NCBI RefSeq assembly: GCF_001723175.1
Contig: NC_064653.1
Span: forward strand, 2,790,001-2,854,000
Direction of reading: 5' to 3'
DNA length: 64,000 nt
From: Penicillium oxalicum
Lineage: Eukaryota; Ascomycota; Eurotiomycetes; Eurotiales; Aspergillaceae
Shown here: positions 10,682 through 22,400 of the stretch, in pieces
Layout: each line of letters begins with the position of its first letter
Numbering within the stretch: position 1 is the first letter of the stretch
Translations under genes and position numbers: made by a program
The notes under the pieces: model-generated
Told to the model about the DNA's origin: nothing
What the model saw: the letters and a program-made list of their open reading frames with translations, nothing else
Databases searched by the model: none

Positions 10682-12210
10682 ATGTCCTCTTTCGCAATCG
10701 ATCACGCGGGGCTCTCGTGCATAGAATCAAATAATCACCATCAGTATGCCGCTCCGCCGCCCTACCAAGAATCGGTCGACTCCCGGGCGGCAGGATTATG
10801 GTCAACCCAGGCTCTTTCCAGGTCTTCACAATATCACACGCAGCGACAGTACGCTTCATATGAGTCTCTGGAACCTCAGCGTGCTCACGAGCATCTTTGC
10901 TTGCAAGAATCATTTGAACCTCATGATGGGCAACAAGTCTACCATCAGACTTCGACACCCTCTCTGTGCCCTTCTTCAATCCAACAACAGTCGCACGATC
11001 AGCGTCAATTCACTACCCACATCCAAGATCACCATGTTCGCGGATCAACCGAGTCAGTGTCCCCGTCGCCAGCCCTGTCGATGCAGCAGCAGGGCTCTAC
11101 TTCGCCGCGACCGTGTGTGATTCCTCGTAAGGAAGCCCCCCCCCCCACCATTTCTCGGGACATAGCGTTGTCCTGAAACACGAACGACATTCTGACTTTT
11201 TTTTTCTCATTGAGGAATAAACAGAAATCACCAAGGTATTTGGGAAATCCAAAATGAGTCCTTTTGTTCGCGCTCGTATTCCAGAACTGGAACATAACTA
11301 CGACCTTTCCTCCCGGGAAATGCTCGGATTCATCGACGGGCTGAACGAATCATTCATGGCGAATCCCTTCCTCCAGGCGACAAACACTCTTGGTTCGCTG
11401 GTTGGAATGGTCCCTATGCAGACTACTCAAATCATCGGCGGCAGCCTGTCCGTGGCTGCCGGCCTGGGGGCCGCCGGGGTATCGATGGTGCGAACAAAAA
11501 TGTACATGAAGCGTGCAAACGAGACTATTTTCAACCCTCGGGGCCTCCATGCACAGATCTGCAAGACGGAGAAGATGCTCGCTCAGCTTGGCTTGGAGGG
11601 CGAGAAAGATGTCTTTGAGCAGAATGCAGATCAGTCAGTTACGAGTCCTGCCTTATCAGATGAACCGAGCTCTCATGTGATTTCCAAGCGGATGGATGCA
11701 CTTGGAAGTCGAGTGATGCCGTTGTCGTTCCATATGGTCGAAGCGCCAGTCTCACCGGAGAATTGGGCGAAAAAGTTTGGTTCTTGGTCTGCTCAACGCG
11801 CGGAGAAGAAGCAGCTTGAAAAGCTTGGAGAGAAGCGGGCCGAGGAAGAGGAGGAAAAACAGAAATTTGACGAGGAGGTTGAGAAAATCAAGCAGAATAT
11901 GCAGGAGATCGAGGAAAAGGTTGACCGCTTGGATCCAAATCATCGACGCTATAAAAGACGCCTGAGAGATCTCAACAGAGATCGTCGCGAGCTGCAGCGG
12001 GATCTTGAAAAGGCCGAGCGTGAGTGGCAATCTGGGCAGAAAAAGCATGCCGCGAAAATTCAGAAACGAGGGAAGAAGGAGGCGAACATGGTCAACAAAA
12101 TCTATTGGATACTCATCACTCCGAAAGAGGGAAATTCTCTAGGTGACGACGATTGGGCCTCGGAAGGTTCAAGCGAGAGAGAAGTGGAAATAAATAAGAA
12201 GCTTCATTGA
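10682..12210 (+). CDS. unknown protein with Gly/Ala hydrophobic segment and coiled coil
   Basis: Exons are 10682-11126 and 11225-12210 (98-nt intron, GTAAGG...ACAG); 1431 nt, 476 residues. The first exon is disordered and rich in Gln, Ser, His and Pro, with a PPPY motif (APPPYQES) near residue 23. PPxY is the classical ligand of WW domains such as those of HulA encoded in this window, but an interaction is only inference. The second exon has an ordered part (ELEHNYDLSSREMLGFIDGL), a Gly/Ala-rich hydrophobic stretch (GGSLSVAAGLGAAGVSMV) that may insert in or lie on a membrane, and a long charged coiled coil from about residue 340 to 440 (EEEEEKQKFDEEVEKIKQ). It resembles conserved but uncharacterised ascomycete proteins. 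The start is the first ATG after the CT-rich leader. It is tail-to-tail with the Zn2Cys6 gene, 94 bases apart. Confidence 0.75.
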
Positions 12211-12304
12211 TTGTGGTTTCTCGGTTTTATGTAATATATGAGCTTCGTTGAGTGAACAAAATCTGCCTTGGGTCGCAGTTTCTCTATATATTACAAACTT
12301 GTTC

Positions 12305-14053
12305 TCAATGATTTTGTATTTGTGACTTCTGTCTCTGATAAATCTGCCGTGGCTGGTTTTCCCGGCGTCCAACCTCGAATCCATGCGAGTCTGCAACGAT
12401 CGACATGACCTTTTCCAGCCAAGCTTTGATCTCTCCATCGTCTTCATCGAGGTGCAGACGTGCCACGTTCAACGGAAAGATGATGATGAATGCACCCGAG
12501 CTTCGACGGAAAGAGTGTAGGTGATAATCTGCCATGCGGCAAATCTCGACAGCAACGTCGTATCTCGTACCCTGCATAGGTAGAAGCGGATCGTTTCGAG
12601 GCTCATCGGATGGCGGTGTGTCAATACAAACTCCTATTGTTTCGAGCGCCCTTGTCACAATCAGACGACCAGCATTGTAAGTCATCAGCTCCCCTGCGCG
12701 ATATGGATCCGAGAACCAGATCACACTTGAAAATGGACTGGGCGGTAATGGTTGGTGGGTTTCCGGATCCAGCCCCCCCGGGGCAATCAAATACGTCGAA
12801 CGAGGGAATTCTTGCTCCCATTTCCATCGCCAGGTATAGAGGGCCTCCAAGGTTGCGAAGATCCGCGCACATAGCGCAGACCGAAACTCGGCCTTTGATC
12901 GTTCGTCCGTGCTCCACGATAAGAATTGATCCACGTCTTCAACATGACCGGGGATGTCACAAAGCAAGTCTTGTAGCTCATCATTGGGCGTCTTAGCACC
13001 TAGGCCGCAGTCTGCCCAGGGGATGGTTTTCCAGTCGAGTGATTCAAGAAAACAGCGCTTGCGCTCAATCAGGTAACCTATGGTCTGGTTGGAAAACATC
13101 AGGATATACGAAAAGTCTAGTATGATACTGCTAGTGGAATGACCAAAACTCACAATACATGATCTCAGCATTGGTAGAAGGGCTAAGGCAACGCCAGATT
13201 GGTGTCGTGCGGGGCCTCGCAAGGCCGTCTGAGAGCGCCCGGTTTAGTTGAGGATCGAGCAGACCATCCAAGGGTGAGTGGTAAGGTAGTAAGTGACTTG
13301 ACTCACCAGTCGCGCCAGGCCTTTGTAGTGATGCAACCAACCTGCTGGCTGTGTGAAAGCCACCAACTCATAGATCGCGAGGCAAATGATTGCAACGAGT
13401 AGGTCATCCTCCATGCATAGGATGGGATCTTGCAGGTTCATTTGAAGAGCTTGAAGTGCACGTGAGTAGAGACGAGCACCTTGTCTCATCAAGCTAGATT
13501 GACGATGTACCTTGGCAAAATACACCGTCGCCAGTGCGTGAATCGAGGAGAAGGATAATGACGTTTCATCCTCGGGTCCTCTGAGTAGGATTTCTATCCA
13601 AGAAGCGGATTGTGGTGAAGAAGGGTCTTCGTGCCACGAGAATAGCCGGCTCATCAGGTGCGTTATGAATACATCTTTCTCGTTCAATGGGAGATTGACC
13701 GAGCTTGAAATCAGGGGTAGCTCATAGGAGCCGGGGCTCGCGGCGCTCGAACTCGAACATGCAGGTACATTGCGAGTAGCGTTGGCGCCAGATGTGGAGC
13801 CTCTCTCCGACAACTTCTTGCTGGAGACCTGGGATGTCACATCGATAAATTCGGCATACTGTACATAGCCTTCACATTGGTAGCCAGCTTTGAGACACCT
13901 GGTGCAGAGGGGCTTGGTCTCGTCTGAGGTCACGTCAGTAAGTGGCACCGTCAGTCCATGAGCCATGACAATTTAACAGAGGGACACACCGCATTTTACC
14001 CTCCGACGACGGCAGGTCCTGCAACCTTTACTGCGACCAGCGACGCCGACCAT
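12305..14053 (-). CDS. Zn2Cys6 transcription factor with fungal_trans_2-like domain
   Basis: Exons (minus) are 14053-13990, 13923-13307, 13228-13154 and 13084-12305; 1536 nt, 511 residues. Splicing of intron 1 (within the zinc cluster) gives C-x2-C-x6-C-x6-C-x2-C-x6-C, with CRTCRRRRVKC followed by DETKPLCTRCLKAGYQC. This is a canonical DNA-binding zinc cluster at residues about 11-38. The rest is helical, with YELVAFTQPAGWLHHYKG and a C-terminal region like the fungal-specific domain of short Zn2Cys6 regulators. It is probably nuclear. No adjacent biosynthetic or catabolic cluster indicates its targets; the nearest genes are an unknown coiled-coil protein and a 5.4 kb gene-poor region. The start at 14053 puts Met ten residues before the first Cys. 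The open frame continues to 14245 upstream without a stop, so a longer N-terminus is possible. Confidence 0.9.
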
Positions 14054-14250
14054 CGTATCGCTGTCATTAGCAGAGGCGGGCAACTCTGTTGCCGTGCGCG
14101 CGGAGAAAGCACTAGGCCAGGAACTAACTGCATTGGCGGGATTTGGATGGGTGGGGGCGGATTGGGTGACTTTGAGATCGGCGCGCAGCATTCGTGGCTG
14201 CAAATAAAGTAGCAGCTTGACGAGCTGCGGAATTCGTACGAACATCTCGA

Positions 14251-14254
<4 letters not shown>

Positions 14255-14281
<27 letters not shown>
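14255..14281. repeat. 27-A homopolymer followed by A/G-rich tract
   Basis: A run of 27 A is followed by AGAAAAGAAGAAAAG-type sequence, about 200 bases upstream of the Zn2Cys6 start. It may be a nucleosome-excluding promoter tract or an old poly(A) insertion; no retroelement body is seen beside it. Confidence 0.85.
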
Positions 14282-14284
<3 letters not shown>

Positions 14285-15681
14285 AAGAAGAAAAGAAAAA
14301 TACGATCAAAAAAACACCAACGCAAGCAGACTGACCAAGGAATGAGCAACGGTACCATGAAGCTTACAGGGCCGAACCGTCACATGGGCCGCTTCGTGAC
14401 TTATCATTAAAAAGCAAACACTACCGCTGACGAGTGCCGACAACCCAGATTTCGTCGAAGATACCCCAAGCATATCCGGATCTCATATTGAGAGAGTGGG
14501 GCAATAGACACCTTGTTCGCATGTTGATGAGGTCGCAAGACGGCCCCGGAAAAAGACACAGTCGAAGATTTCACAAGCGAGATCTACAGCGGGGGTGAGC
14601 ATGAAATCGCCAAGACAGAGCCAAGTTGACGCAGTTTTACGAGGGGTCGGTATCTAGCTATCTTAGAAAGATGATCGCTGACAGGCTGAACAGACGCAGA
14701 TGATGTCCCGTTGAGTGTGGAGGGAGAGTGGAGAGGCCGTCTACTTGTTTACAGCCGAGCGAAGCCGGGCACAATGGATGTGCTTGGGCGTTCGGATCGA
14801 GGTAATAAATTATGAGGCTCCCGGAGATATGAATAGCCCCACCTGACATGATCGGAATGCGGCGACGCTGATTAAATCACAGTCAAGCTGATAGTAGCAT
14901 AGCAGCGACGGAAGACGTGCTCTAACTTGATCAACGGTTGCCCTAAATTGTGTCAAATACATGCGTGCTTGGCATTACTCTTCCCATCCTCGTTTTTATT
15001 GGTTGCTCTGTTGTACTAGTCTATGGAACTTTTAAACTATCTGCAAAAACTACGTACTATATAGTTTAGCTTTCGCACGTCATCCTTTTGATGCGACGGG
15101 AAAAGACTGGAACATCACACGCTGAAAAGCTTGCTTCTTGCCATCTGAATTTACACTAGTATTTTCTCGACGGCGAGAACTTCAGTATGAATTGTCGGTG
15201 GTACGCTGCATTCAAAAGAGATTTTCCAGTCCGGTAAAAGCCGCAAGCTAGTAGTAGCTTATGGAAAACTTTCCTTGAAGTTTATTCATCGAATTGACCC
15301 CCGAAAGGCGGAAATTCCCGGTAGGAGAGGATCAGGTGCAGTCTCATGACTTACCACGATAAAGGATTATGCTCTCCGCTAATGGTGGTTCGATGGAGAT
15401 GCTACCTGAACCGGAAGCAGATTCTTCCCTCCAGGAGTAGGGAAACAGTAAGCTTGTTTTTTTTTTTTCTTGTCCTGTCGAAGCTTACGTAGCAGGTCAT
15501 CACGAAATGAGTTATTAGATATTTTTTGTGCTTGATGGCTGCGAGCCTTGGATGAATAGCGGCATGTTGAACGGTATCATGGGCTTCTCTACGATACATG
15601 AAGCTTGTCGTTAATCCACTCGAAATGGTTTTGTGTGTGTGTCTCATGAGGAGTCGCGTGGCTGCCACGGGAAAGCACAAA

Positions 15682-16190
15682 TCAGCTCATATGGCCATCC
15701 TGAGGCACGCTAGTGGCCCAGTGCAGTGGAAGCAAGTGTCGTAGCAGGTTTTGAAGTCCAGCTTCGGGGATTTCGTCTTCATTGGGCGCATTCCACCCCT
15801 TAAGATGTTCCCACTCGCTCGGGTCACGGTTGTCTATCAAGGTCATCTCAAGCTCAGTCTGACATACCATGGGTCATCATCCGATGGGCTGCTGATCTTT
15901 CGCCTCGGAATGGAGGAGAAAAACTGCTGGACAGTCTTGGCAAGCTCTTTGGCTTTGCTGCTACTGTTCAGCCATCCAAACCTTATTCGATCCTGGCAGC
16001 GAAGGCAGACGATGGATGAGGTAACCAGCTTAGATCAGACGCCGCAGTTCTCATTACCGTAGCCTCTTAATCGATGAAGGAGATGAATCTCCAAGGGCTG
16101 ATAGATTCGAATTTCACATCAGGATGATGATTGATCCAGGCGCTGACCCATGAGCCGTTTGTGATCACAAAAAACTCTTTCGCGGTCTAC
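15682..16190 (-). pseudogene. possible gene relic, fragments in three frames
   Basis: Reading the minus strand gives three adjacent protein-like pieces in different frames. One contains FFVITNGSWVSAWINHHPDV and ends in TAA at 16067. One contains IRFGWLNSSSKAKELAKTVQ. The last contains DNRDPSEWEHLKGWNAPNED and ends at 15682. Composition looks coding, but stops and frame changes interrupt it and no full set of splice sites repairs it. I do not recognise the family. It may instead be an unusual multi-intron gene. Confidence 0.25.
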
Positions 16191-16734
16191 TCATCTTCTT
16201 GAAAGTCAAGATAGACACGGCTATGTAATTTGGCACGTTGTGCCGGTGGCAGATGCTACCAAAAGTTTTGTTAAGTCTGCAGTTTGGCACTCTAGTTAGG
16301 GCCAGACGTGGGCCTTGGGGGCGCCGCAGAGTTCCTCGAAATATCTTCAAAAGCCAACTGTAGGAAGCTTTTGATCAGCACGATAAAGCTTTATGTGCAC
16401 GATTGTTCCATTTCACCCTTCTTGGGGATTGTTACTTCTTTTCTTTTCTTTTTTTTTTTTCAACGTGAGCCCGAAAGAGAAACGAGAGTAGGTTCGATCC
16501 TTTGGATCCTCGGTGCCTTCTAGAGCCGATGAGGTTCTAGATTCGGGTGACTCAGCGCCACCTCGTGACGAGCGGGGTCCACTTCCATCCTTTTCCGTTC
16601 GAGGATGGCTGAAAAGAGAGAGATAGACAATGAGGCTTGTTGATGACAAGGTCAAAGCGGACCTAGAACCTGGGAGGGTATTGGAGGCTTGAACACTTGA
16701 CGAGCTGACAGGACTACTGTACTTCAGTAATTAC

Positions 16735-16751
16735 TACAGTATAATACTGTA
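16735..16751. repeat. AT-rich palindrome
   Basis: TACAGTAT, A, ATACTGTA: a perfect 8-bp inverted repeat. Related TACTGT and ACAGT words lie just upstream. Confidence 0.7.
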
Positions 16752-16898
16752 TCGGCGACGTACATTGTGTATCTAGCTGCTGTTGCGCAGGAAGCATTTC
16801 CGTCTGACGTTTGAGAAGGGTGATGGGGCGACGAAAAAAACTGGACAGTGAACACTCGAACTAACACTGTGAATCGATACCAGTAATGAGGAATCACT

Positions 16899-17366
16899 TC
16901 ATACCTTGGGGGCTCGTGCTACCTCTCTATGTACGTAGATAGGGTATCTCTCGCTGAGTTCATGGTACAACTGGCCCCAGGGTGCACTCTGCACTATTTC
17001 ATTGGATAGCAATCGAATCTCAATGCTGCGCAGCTCGTGCAATATTATCTTCTCCTTCTGTCGAGGATATTGATTGATTCCGTCCAAGTCAGCCCTAGCT
17101 CTCCTCCAAAGGCCGGGAAATTATTTGAGTGGCGCAAGGCTGTCGAGCACCTTTGCTTCGCTCAACGCCCGAATTCTCCTCCTGAATATACTACTTCGAG
17201 TGGCCCCGTTGATAGTCGTCATCAATAGAATAAATCGCCGCTTACCCTGGCGTTCTCTCAACGGCCAGATTACAGACGCAGGGTGCCCGAAGCTCGGCCA
17301 CTGCGTGAATGCCCATTCTTTTTGAAACCGCATGCCCATCACCCTTGGGCATCCACTCTCGATCAT
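16899..17366 (-). pseudogene. possible relic or unrecognised small gene
   Basis: Two minus-strand open stretches follow one another: 17366-17121 (MIESGCPRVMGMRFQKEWAF...) and 17087-16899 (...ILHELRSIEIRLLSNEIV...). Both read like protein, but a stop and about 30 bases separate them and no GT donor joins them cleanly. I do not recognise a family. It may be a broken gene or chance. Confidence 0.2.
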
Positions 17367-19187
17367 GGCTACATCCGGACAGTTAAAAAGATATAGATTG
17401 CAGCCTGCACTTTGGATGGCACGTGCATGATTTGCCTCTCGGGCGACTCCGTTTAAACTCTTGCCACATCGCGTCCAATGCAGTATTCTTTGGGTGTACC
17501 TACTGATACATACAGCTGCACCCTGTCTCGCTTGTCATGGTGGCGAATGCAGGCGATATGTAAGATACAGGGCACCTATACACAAGGAGTAATGAATGAT
17601 AATAATTTGATGCTGGCGACTGGCGTGCACCTACTTCGCGTTTCCGAGCGCCCTGCTCGTGCCCCGCTTCCCTGCACGGTTGATTCAAACATTGTCACGT
17701 ACGAGTTGGCGGGAGGGTAAGGATACGGGTTGACGTATTGTCGATCCATCCTGAAAGCGCTCAGAGAACAAGCCATCCGGCTCAACTGCCTCATCAGGAG
17801 TTGCGGCACGAGGATTCTGCTGGGAGCGAAGATACTCGGGAGAGAATGGATGCAAGTCCAAAGGTGGAATCGTGCAAGGGGGAAGAGCGAGGTTTGTTCT
17901 CTGAGGCGTGCTCCTCCCGATTACCCGGCGACTCGTTCTGGTGCTGTTGCCCCGCCATGGGCCGCCGCAGGGGGCGAAGAGGCGAAGAGGAGATCAACGG
18001 GATAAGCAAATGCAAGGTGCGGCTACATTTAACGGGACGGGTCTAGTCCAGGTCCAAGCGATATGCCTATTGCCCAAAGGGGGGAGAGCCGTTGGGTCCT
18101 GACGGTTGGGTCCGTTGCATGTGTCGTGCCAAATCAGACGGGATTGCAGCTCCACCAATCAAACAAGTGTACATGGGGGAAAAAGGAAGCGCAACAGGAA
18201 TACTGTAGTAGTTTAATCCAGCACATGCGCTGTTTTACTTGCGCTTGGAGTCTCACAACAGTCGACGGCGCTGGACCGTGAGAGGACGGCGATACCGATC
18301 ACACGTGCCATGCAAATCAGGGCGGTCACCTTATCCGAGCGGTAGTATGGATAGATGACTATGACCTTATTGAGTACTGGTCGGATGAGTCGAGAGGAGA
18401 GCGGTTCGATAGCCGTGATCGATCGGCGATCGCACGACAAAACTAATCCCATGTCTCTCATGATCACCGTACTCCCCGGACGGTTCTCGATGCATCTGTC
18501 GAATTGGGGCTGGGCTGAGCATCCAACTCGGTGGATCAACAAGGTATATCGTGGCGGAAGGATTTGATCTCAGGAAAAGTCCACACACATGACATCTCAG
18601 CTGAGATTACACGCGGGATAGTTGAATCGGTATGTAGTTGTTCTTCACGGTACGGAGCCGCATACCTGGACAGAGACAATCGCCGAGGACTCGCCGTGCC
18701 AGAGAGAGGGACCGTTGTCGAGTGACTGGAGGAATGTCCCAAAAGGTCCCCAATGGACATGTCTGCGTACCGCCCGAAACGAGCCAGCGGAACCAAAGTC
18801 GGGCAAACCTAGCCGAGGCCTTCTCTGGCGAGGAACGAGGTTTGCAGACCAATCAAATACCACATGAGAGACCCACTGCCCCGTCAAAAAGCCGGTTTCT
18901 GCCCAAATATTCTCACTGTCAACAATTACCTTCCGTCCTGTCAAATTCCCGTGTCACCTGGGGAGGATCAACCTGTCAAGATAGGCTCACCACCGAGACG
19001 GGGTGGCCCGACTGGGAAATCTCCTCTTGTTGTCTAAAAGTGGAAGGGGGAAAGGTCCACGTCTACGACCACACGGTGACTCGCGTCTTTCTACGATCCG
19101 TTCTTCCGGGCCTTCATTTCCCTGCTCTCCCTTACCCTTCGTGGCTTCGTATGCCCACAGCCTATTGCCTCTGCGTCTTGTCAGTCA

Positions 19188-19190
<3 letters not shown>

Positions 19191-19218
<28 letters not shown>
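19191..19218. repeat. (TG)14 microsatellite
   Basis: A 28-base TG dinucleotide run lies about 225 bases before the first ATG of the histidine kinase, in its promoter or leader. Confidence 0.95.
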
Positions 19219-19226
<8 letters not shown>

Positions 19227-19442
19227 AGGTCGTGGCTCACATGAACCCCAGGCCTCAAACTCTATCCCTCGTGGTGACCTTTTTCTGAACGTCTTTTATA
19301 CTTCCTCCCTTTCTCACTCCTCTCCGCACCAACCATCTGCCGCCCACCCACCCACCTTTTGCCTCCCTCCTCCCCCCTCCTCCTCCTCCTCCAGACCAAA
19401 AAAAAAATCCTCCTCTGCACCCGTCGTGTTTCGTAGGCATGC

Positions 19443-22400
19443 ATGAAGTTTCAAGTCATGGATCAAGCAGGCTCCTTCGCCGTCCACCCGTCCACATGTA
19501 GTACTGAGCGCGAAAGAATCCGGGAATTGTCAAGGTGAGAGAGCGCTCACCATTGTTTGTTGGAGAGCTCATCGATAGTGCTCCAATTCCCCTCTAGGGT
19601 GACAGGACTCCGCTAATCGCGGACAAAAATATGGGCTTAGATACTACTGTGCATTAGCTGGTACACGACCATCTGCGACGCCAAATCAGGACAATGAAGA
19701 TCTCGAGAGAGCCCCCGCGCACCCCAACGCCCCTCGGGGCGACGAACAACCTACAGCGGGCAACCTTTCGACCGACATCACCCTGACCGCGTTGGCACAG
19801 CTCGGAGTACTTCGTCTCGCCTGCAATCGGTCGTTTGTGTCGCTCATCGATGGCGGCAGCCAACATATCATTGCCGAAGCTACCGCCTCCATTTCCTTGC
19901 GTGATCAATCTTCGCACGCGGCCAATGATGGGTTGTACCTCGGAGCGCGCACCCTGGATTTGCTTTGGGGAGTCTGTCCGCAAACCATCACCTTATTCAC
20001 CGGGAGAGACATGTCCTACGCCATTGACAACGAAAATATCACCGGCAACCGAACCCGCTACATTATTCGGGATCTCCAGCGGGAGGCGTGCTTCAAGGAT
20101 CGTCCTTACGTCCGCGACTGGCCCTTCATGCGATTTTACGCCGAGGTCCCCATTTTCAGCCCCTCTGGCCTAGTACTCGGCACCTATTGCGTGGTGGACG
20201 ACAAACCTCGGTGCAACTTTGGAGACCAGGATGTGGCTGTGTTGAGTGAAGTGGCGGAAGCGGTGGCGCGACATCTCGAGCATGTTCGCATTGTTCATTG
20301 TCATCGCCGATCCGAGAGACTGATCAAAGGACTGACGAATTTCGTCAAAGACCATGCGGAATTCGACCCCCGAGAGGTGGCTCATGACCATCGATTAGAA
20401 GCAATGGCAAGTACCCCCCAGGGCAATTCGTCACCGGCAGAGGCCACTCCGGGTTCCGGCGCGACGTCAATGAACCAGCAGTTCGGCTTTGTCACATCCT
20501 CCTCTACCAGCTTATCCGATCAACCGTCGCCGTTATTCTTCGCCGGCCCGTCCACAGGATCGACTGATCCGTCCTCTCTAAACTCGACTCCTTCCGAGCT
20601 GCAGTCGTCCATTGAGGAAGAAAATCCGATGGATGATATATCGAAAACAGACGCCGAGCTCGTGGCTGAGGGTGCCACCAATGGTCCTCATGACTCTCTC
20701 GCCGATCGCACGCCACTGGGAAATCGAATTCAACGCATCTTTCACCGGGCAAGCATGCTACTCAGGAAATCAATGGATTTGGATGGAGTGGTGTTTCTCG
20801 ATGCTGCCCGCACCAACCCGTCATTCTTGCCACCCGAGGATCAGGCAGGCTGGGAGCCTTTACCCACAACCGCAGTGCCTGAATTCCCCGTGGCACCCTA
20901 CCCTAGTCCTCTAGGCCGTTCCCCATCATATGCAAAACCATCGGAAACCTCGTGCGATATTCTCAGCAAGGCCTTGAAAGTACGAAAGGGGGAAAGTCTC
21001 GATCTCAAAGCAGACATCGCTTTTCCAGAGGATCTCCTGAACTTACTTGTATCTTCGTTCCCTCAAGGCCAAGTGTTCACCCTGGATGAGTCTTCCGAGT
21101 CCGAAGACTACCTGTCGTATGAGAAGGGGCCGAACGACTCAGATCACCAGGCCGAGCTCATGCAGACGGCGACTCGCCGGCTACGATATGTCCTCCCTAC
21201 TGCCAATTCGGTGTTATTCTTCCCGCTCTGGGATCACAACAAGTCCCGATGGATGGCAGGCACCCTGGTCTGGACCCAAGATCATCACCGAGCGCTGGGC
21301 ATCGAGGAGCTGCATTATTTCAAAGTATTTGGTGATTCGATCGTCTCGGAAGTTTCTCGGGCACATTGGGCGACCACTGAGAAATCTAAATTTGATTTTG
21401 TGTCGTCAATCAGTCACGAGCTTCGATCGCCACTGCATGGTATTCTGGCCAGTGCTGAACTTTTGCAAGCGACGCCTCTCGAGCCAGCCCAGGAGGAAAT
21501 GGTGAAGATGATCGAGGCGTCCGGGTTGACATTGCTAGACACAACCGATCATTTGTGAGCAATATCTCAGCCTCTACGTCCTACCTTATCGCAGCGCTAA
21601 CTTTGGGTCACAGGCTTGAATTTTGCAAGATCAACAACCTGACTCAAGTCAAAAAGGCACGCAAAAAGGATGGCAAAAAGCAAAGGGAGTCCAGCCTTGA
21701 ATCAGATTTCCACCTTGATCATCTAGTTGAAGAGGTGGCCGACATCTTATATACGGGACAAAATGCGGCAGAAATCATGTCTCAGACAGCGCAGTCATCT
21801 TCATTGAACAAGACAACCGCCAATTCCCTCGCCGATTCTGATGAGACACAAGGAATGTCCGTGATTGTGCGAATCGAGCCACGGCGACCATGGCTCATTC
21901 GGTCGCCGCCTGGAGCATGGCGCAGAATTGTGATGAATCTGCTCGGCAATGCCATCAAATGGACAAAGTCTGGATTCGTCGAGGTGTCTCTGTCGCGAAT
22001 GCGGAATCCAGTGAATCCTCACAATCCCATCGCTCATCTCTCCGTCACCGATACAGGTAGTGGAATCGCGCCCGAGTTCCTTCGACACAAGCTCTTCTCT
22101 CCATTTGCCCAAGAGGACTCCCTTTCAGAAGGCGTGGGATTGGGACTCAGTATTGTGCGCCAACTCGTGGCCGCATTCAATGGCCATGTCAACGTGAGAA
22201 GCGAGGTTGGTATTGGAACGCAAGTGGACGTTTACATTCCGGTGGAGCTTGTTAACGGCCCAGAAGCAAGCCCAGGGTCCTGTCTGTCGCCCGAGGGAAA
22301 AGACTGCGATTCAATCCCACCACTACGAGCGTGCCTTGTCGCTTTCAACGGATACCCTGATCTTCAAGAGACCCCTACTGGCATGTTGAGTCTTGAATCC

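Larger units (their letters stand above)
14054..19442. other. 5.4 kb gene-poor region
   Basis: No intact gene could be supported. The left part (to about 17.4 kb) is rather AT-rich and holds scattered protein-like fragments on the minus strand (15682-16190 and 16899-17366, listed separately). The right part becomes CT-rich near 19080-19440 and serves as promoter and leader of the histidine kinase. Long ORFs at 18638-19288 (+) run through the TG microsatellite and look like chance. Confidence 0.5.

Noticed and set aside
18638..19288. 216-codon plus-strand ORF upstream of the histidine kinase
   Set aside because: It runs through the TG microsatellite (translated VCVCVC), has no domain and overlaps the promoter and leader.
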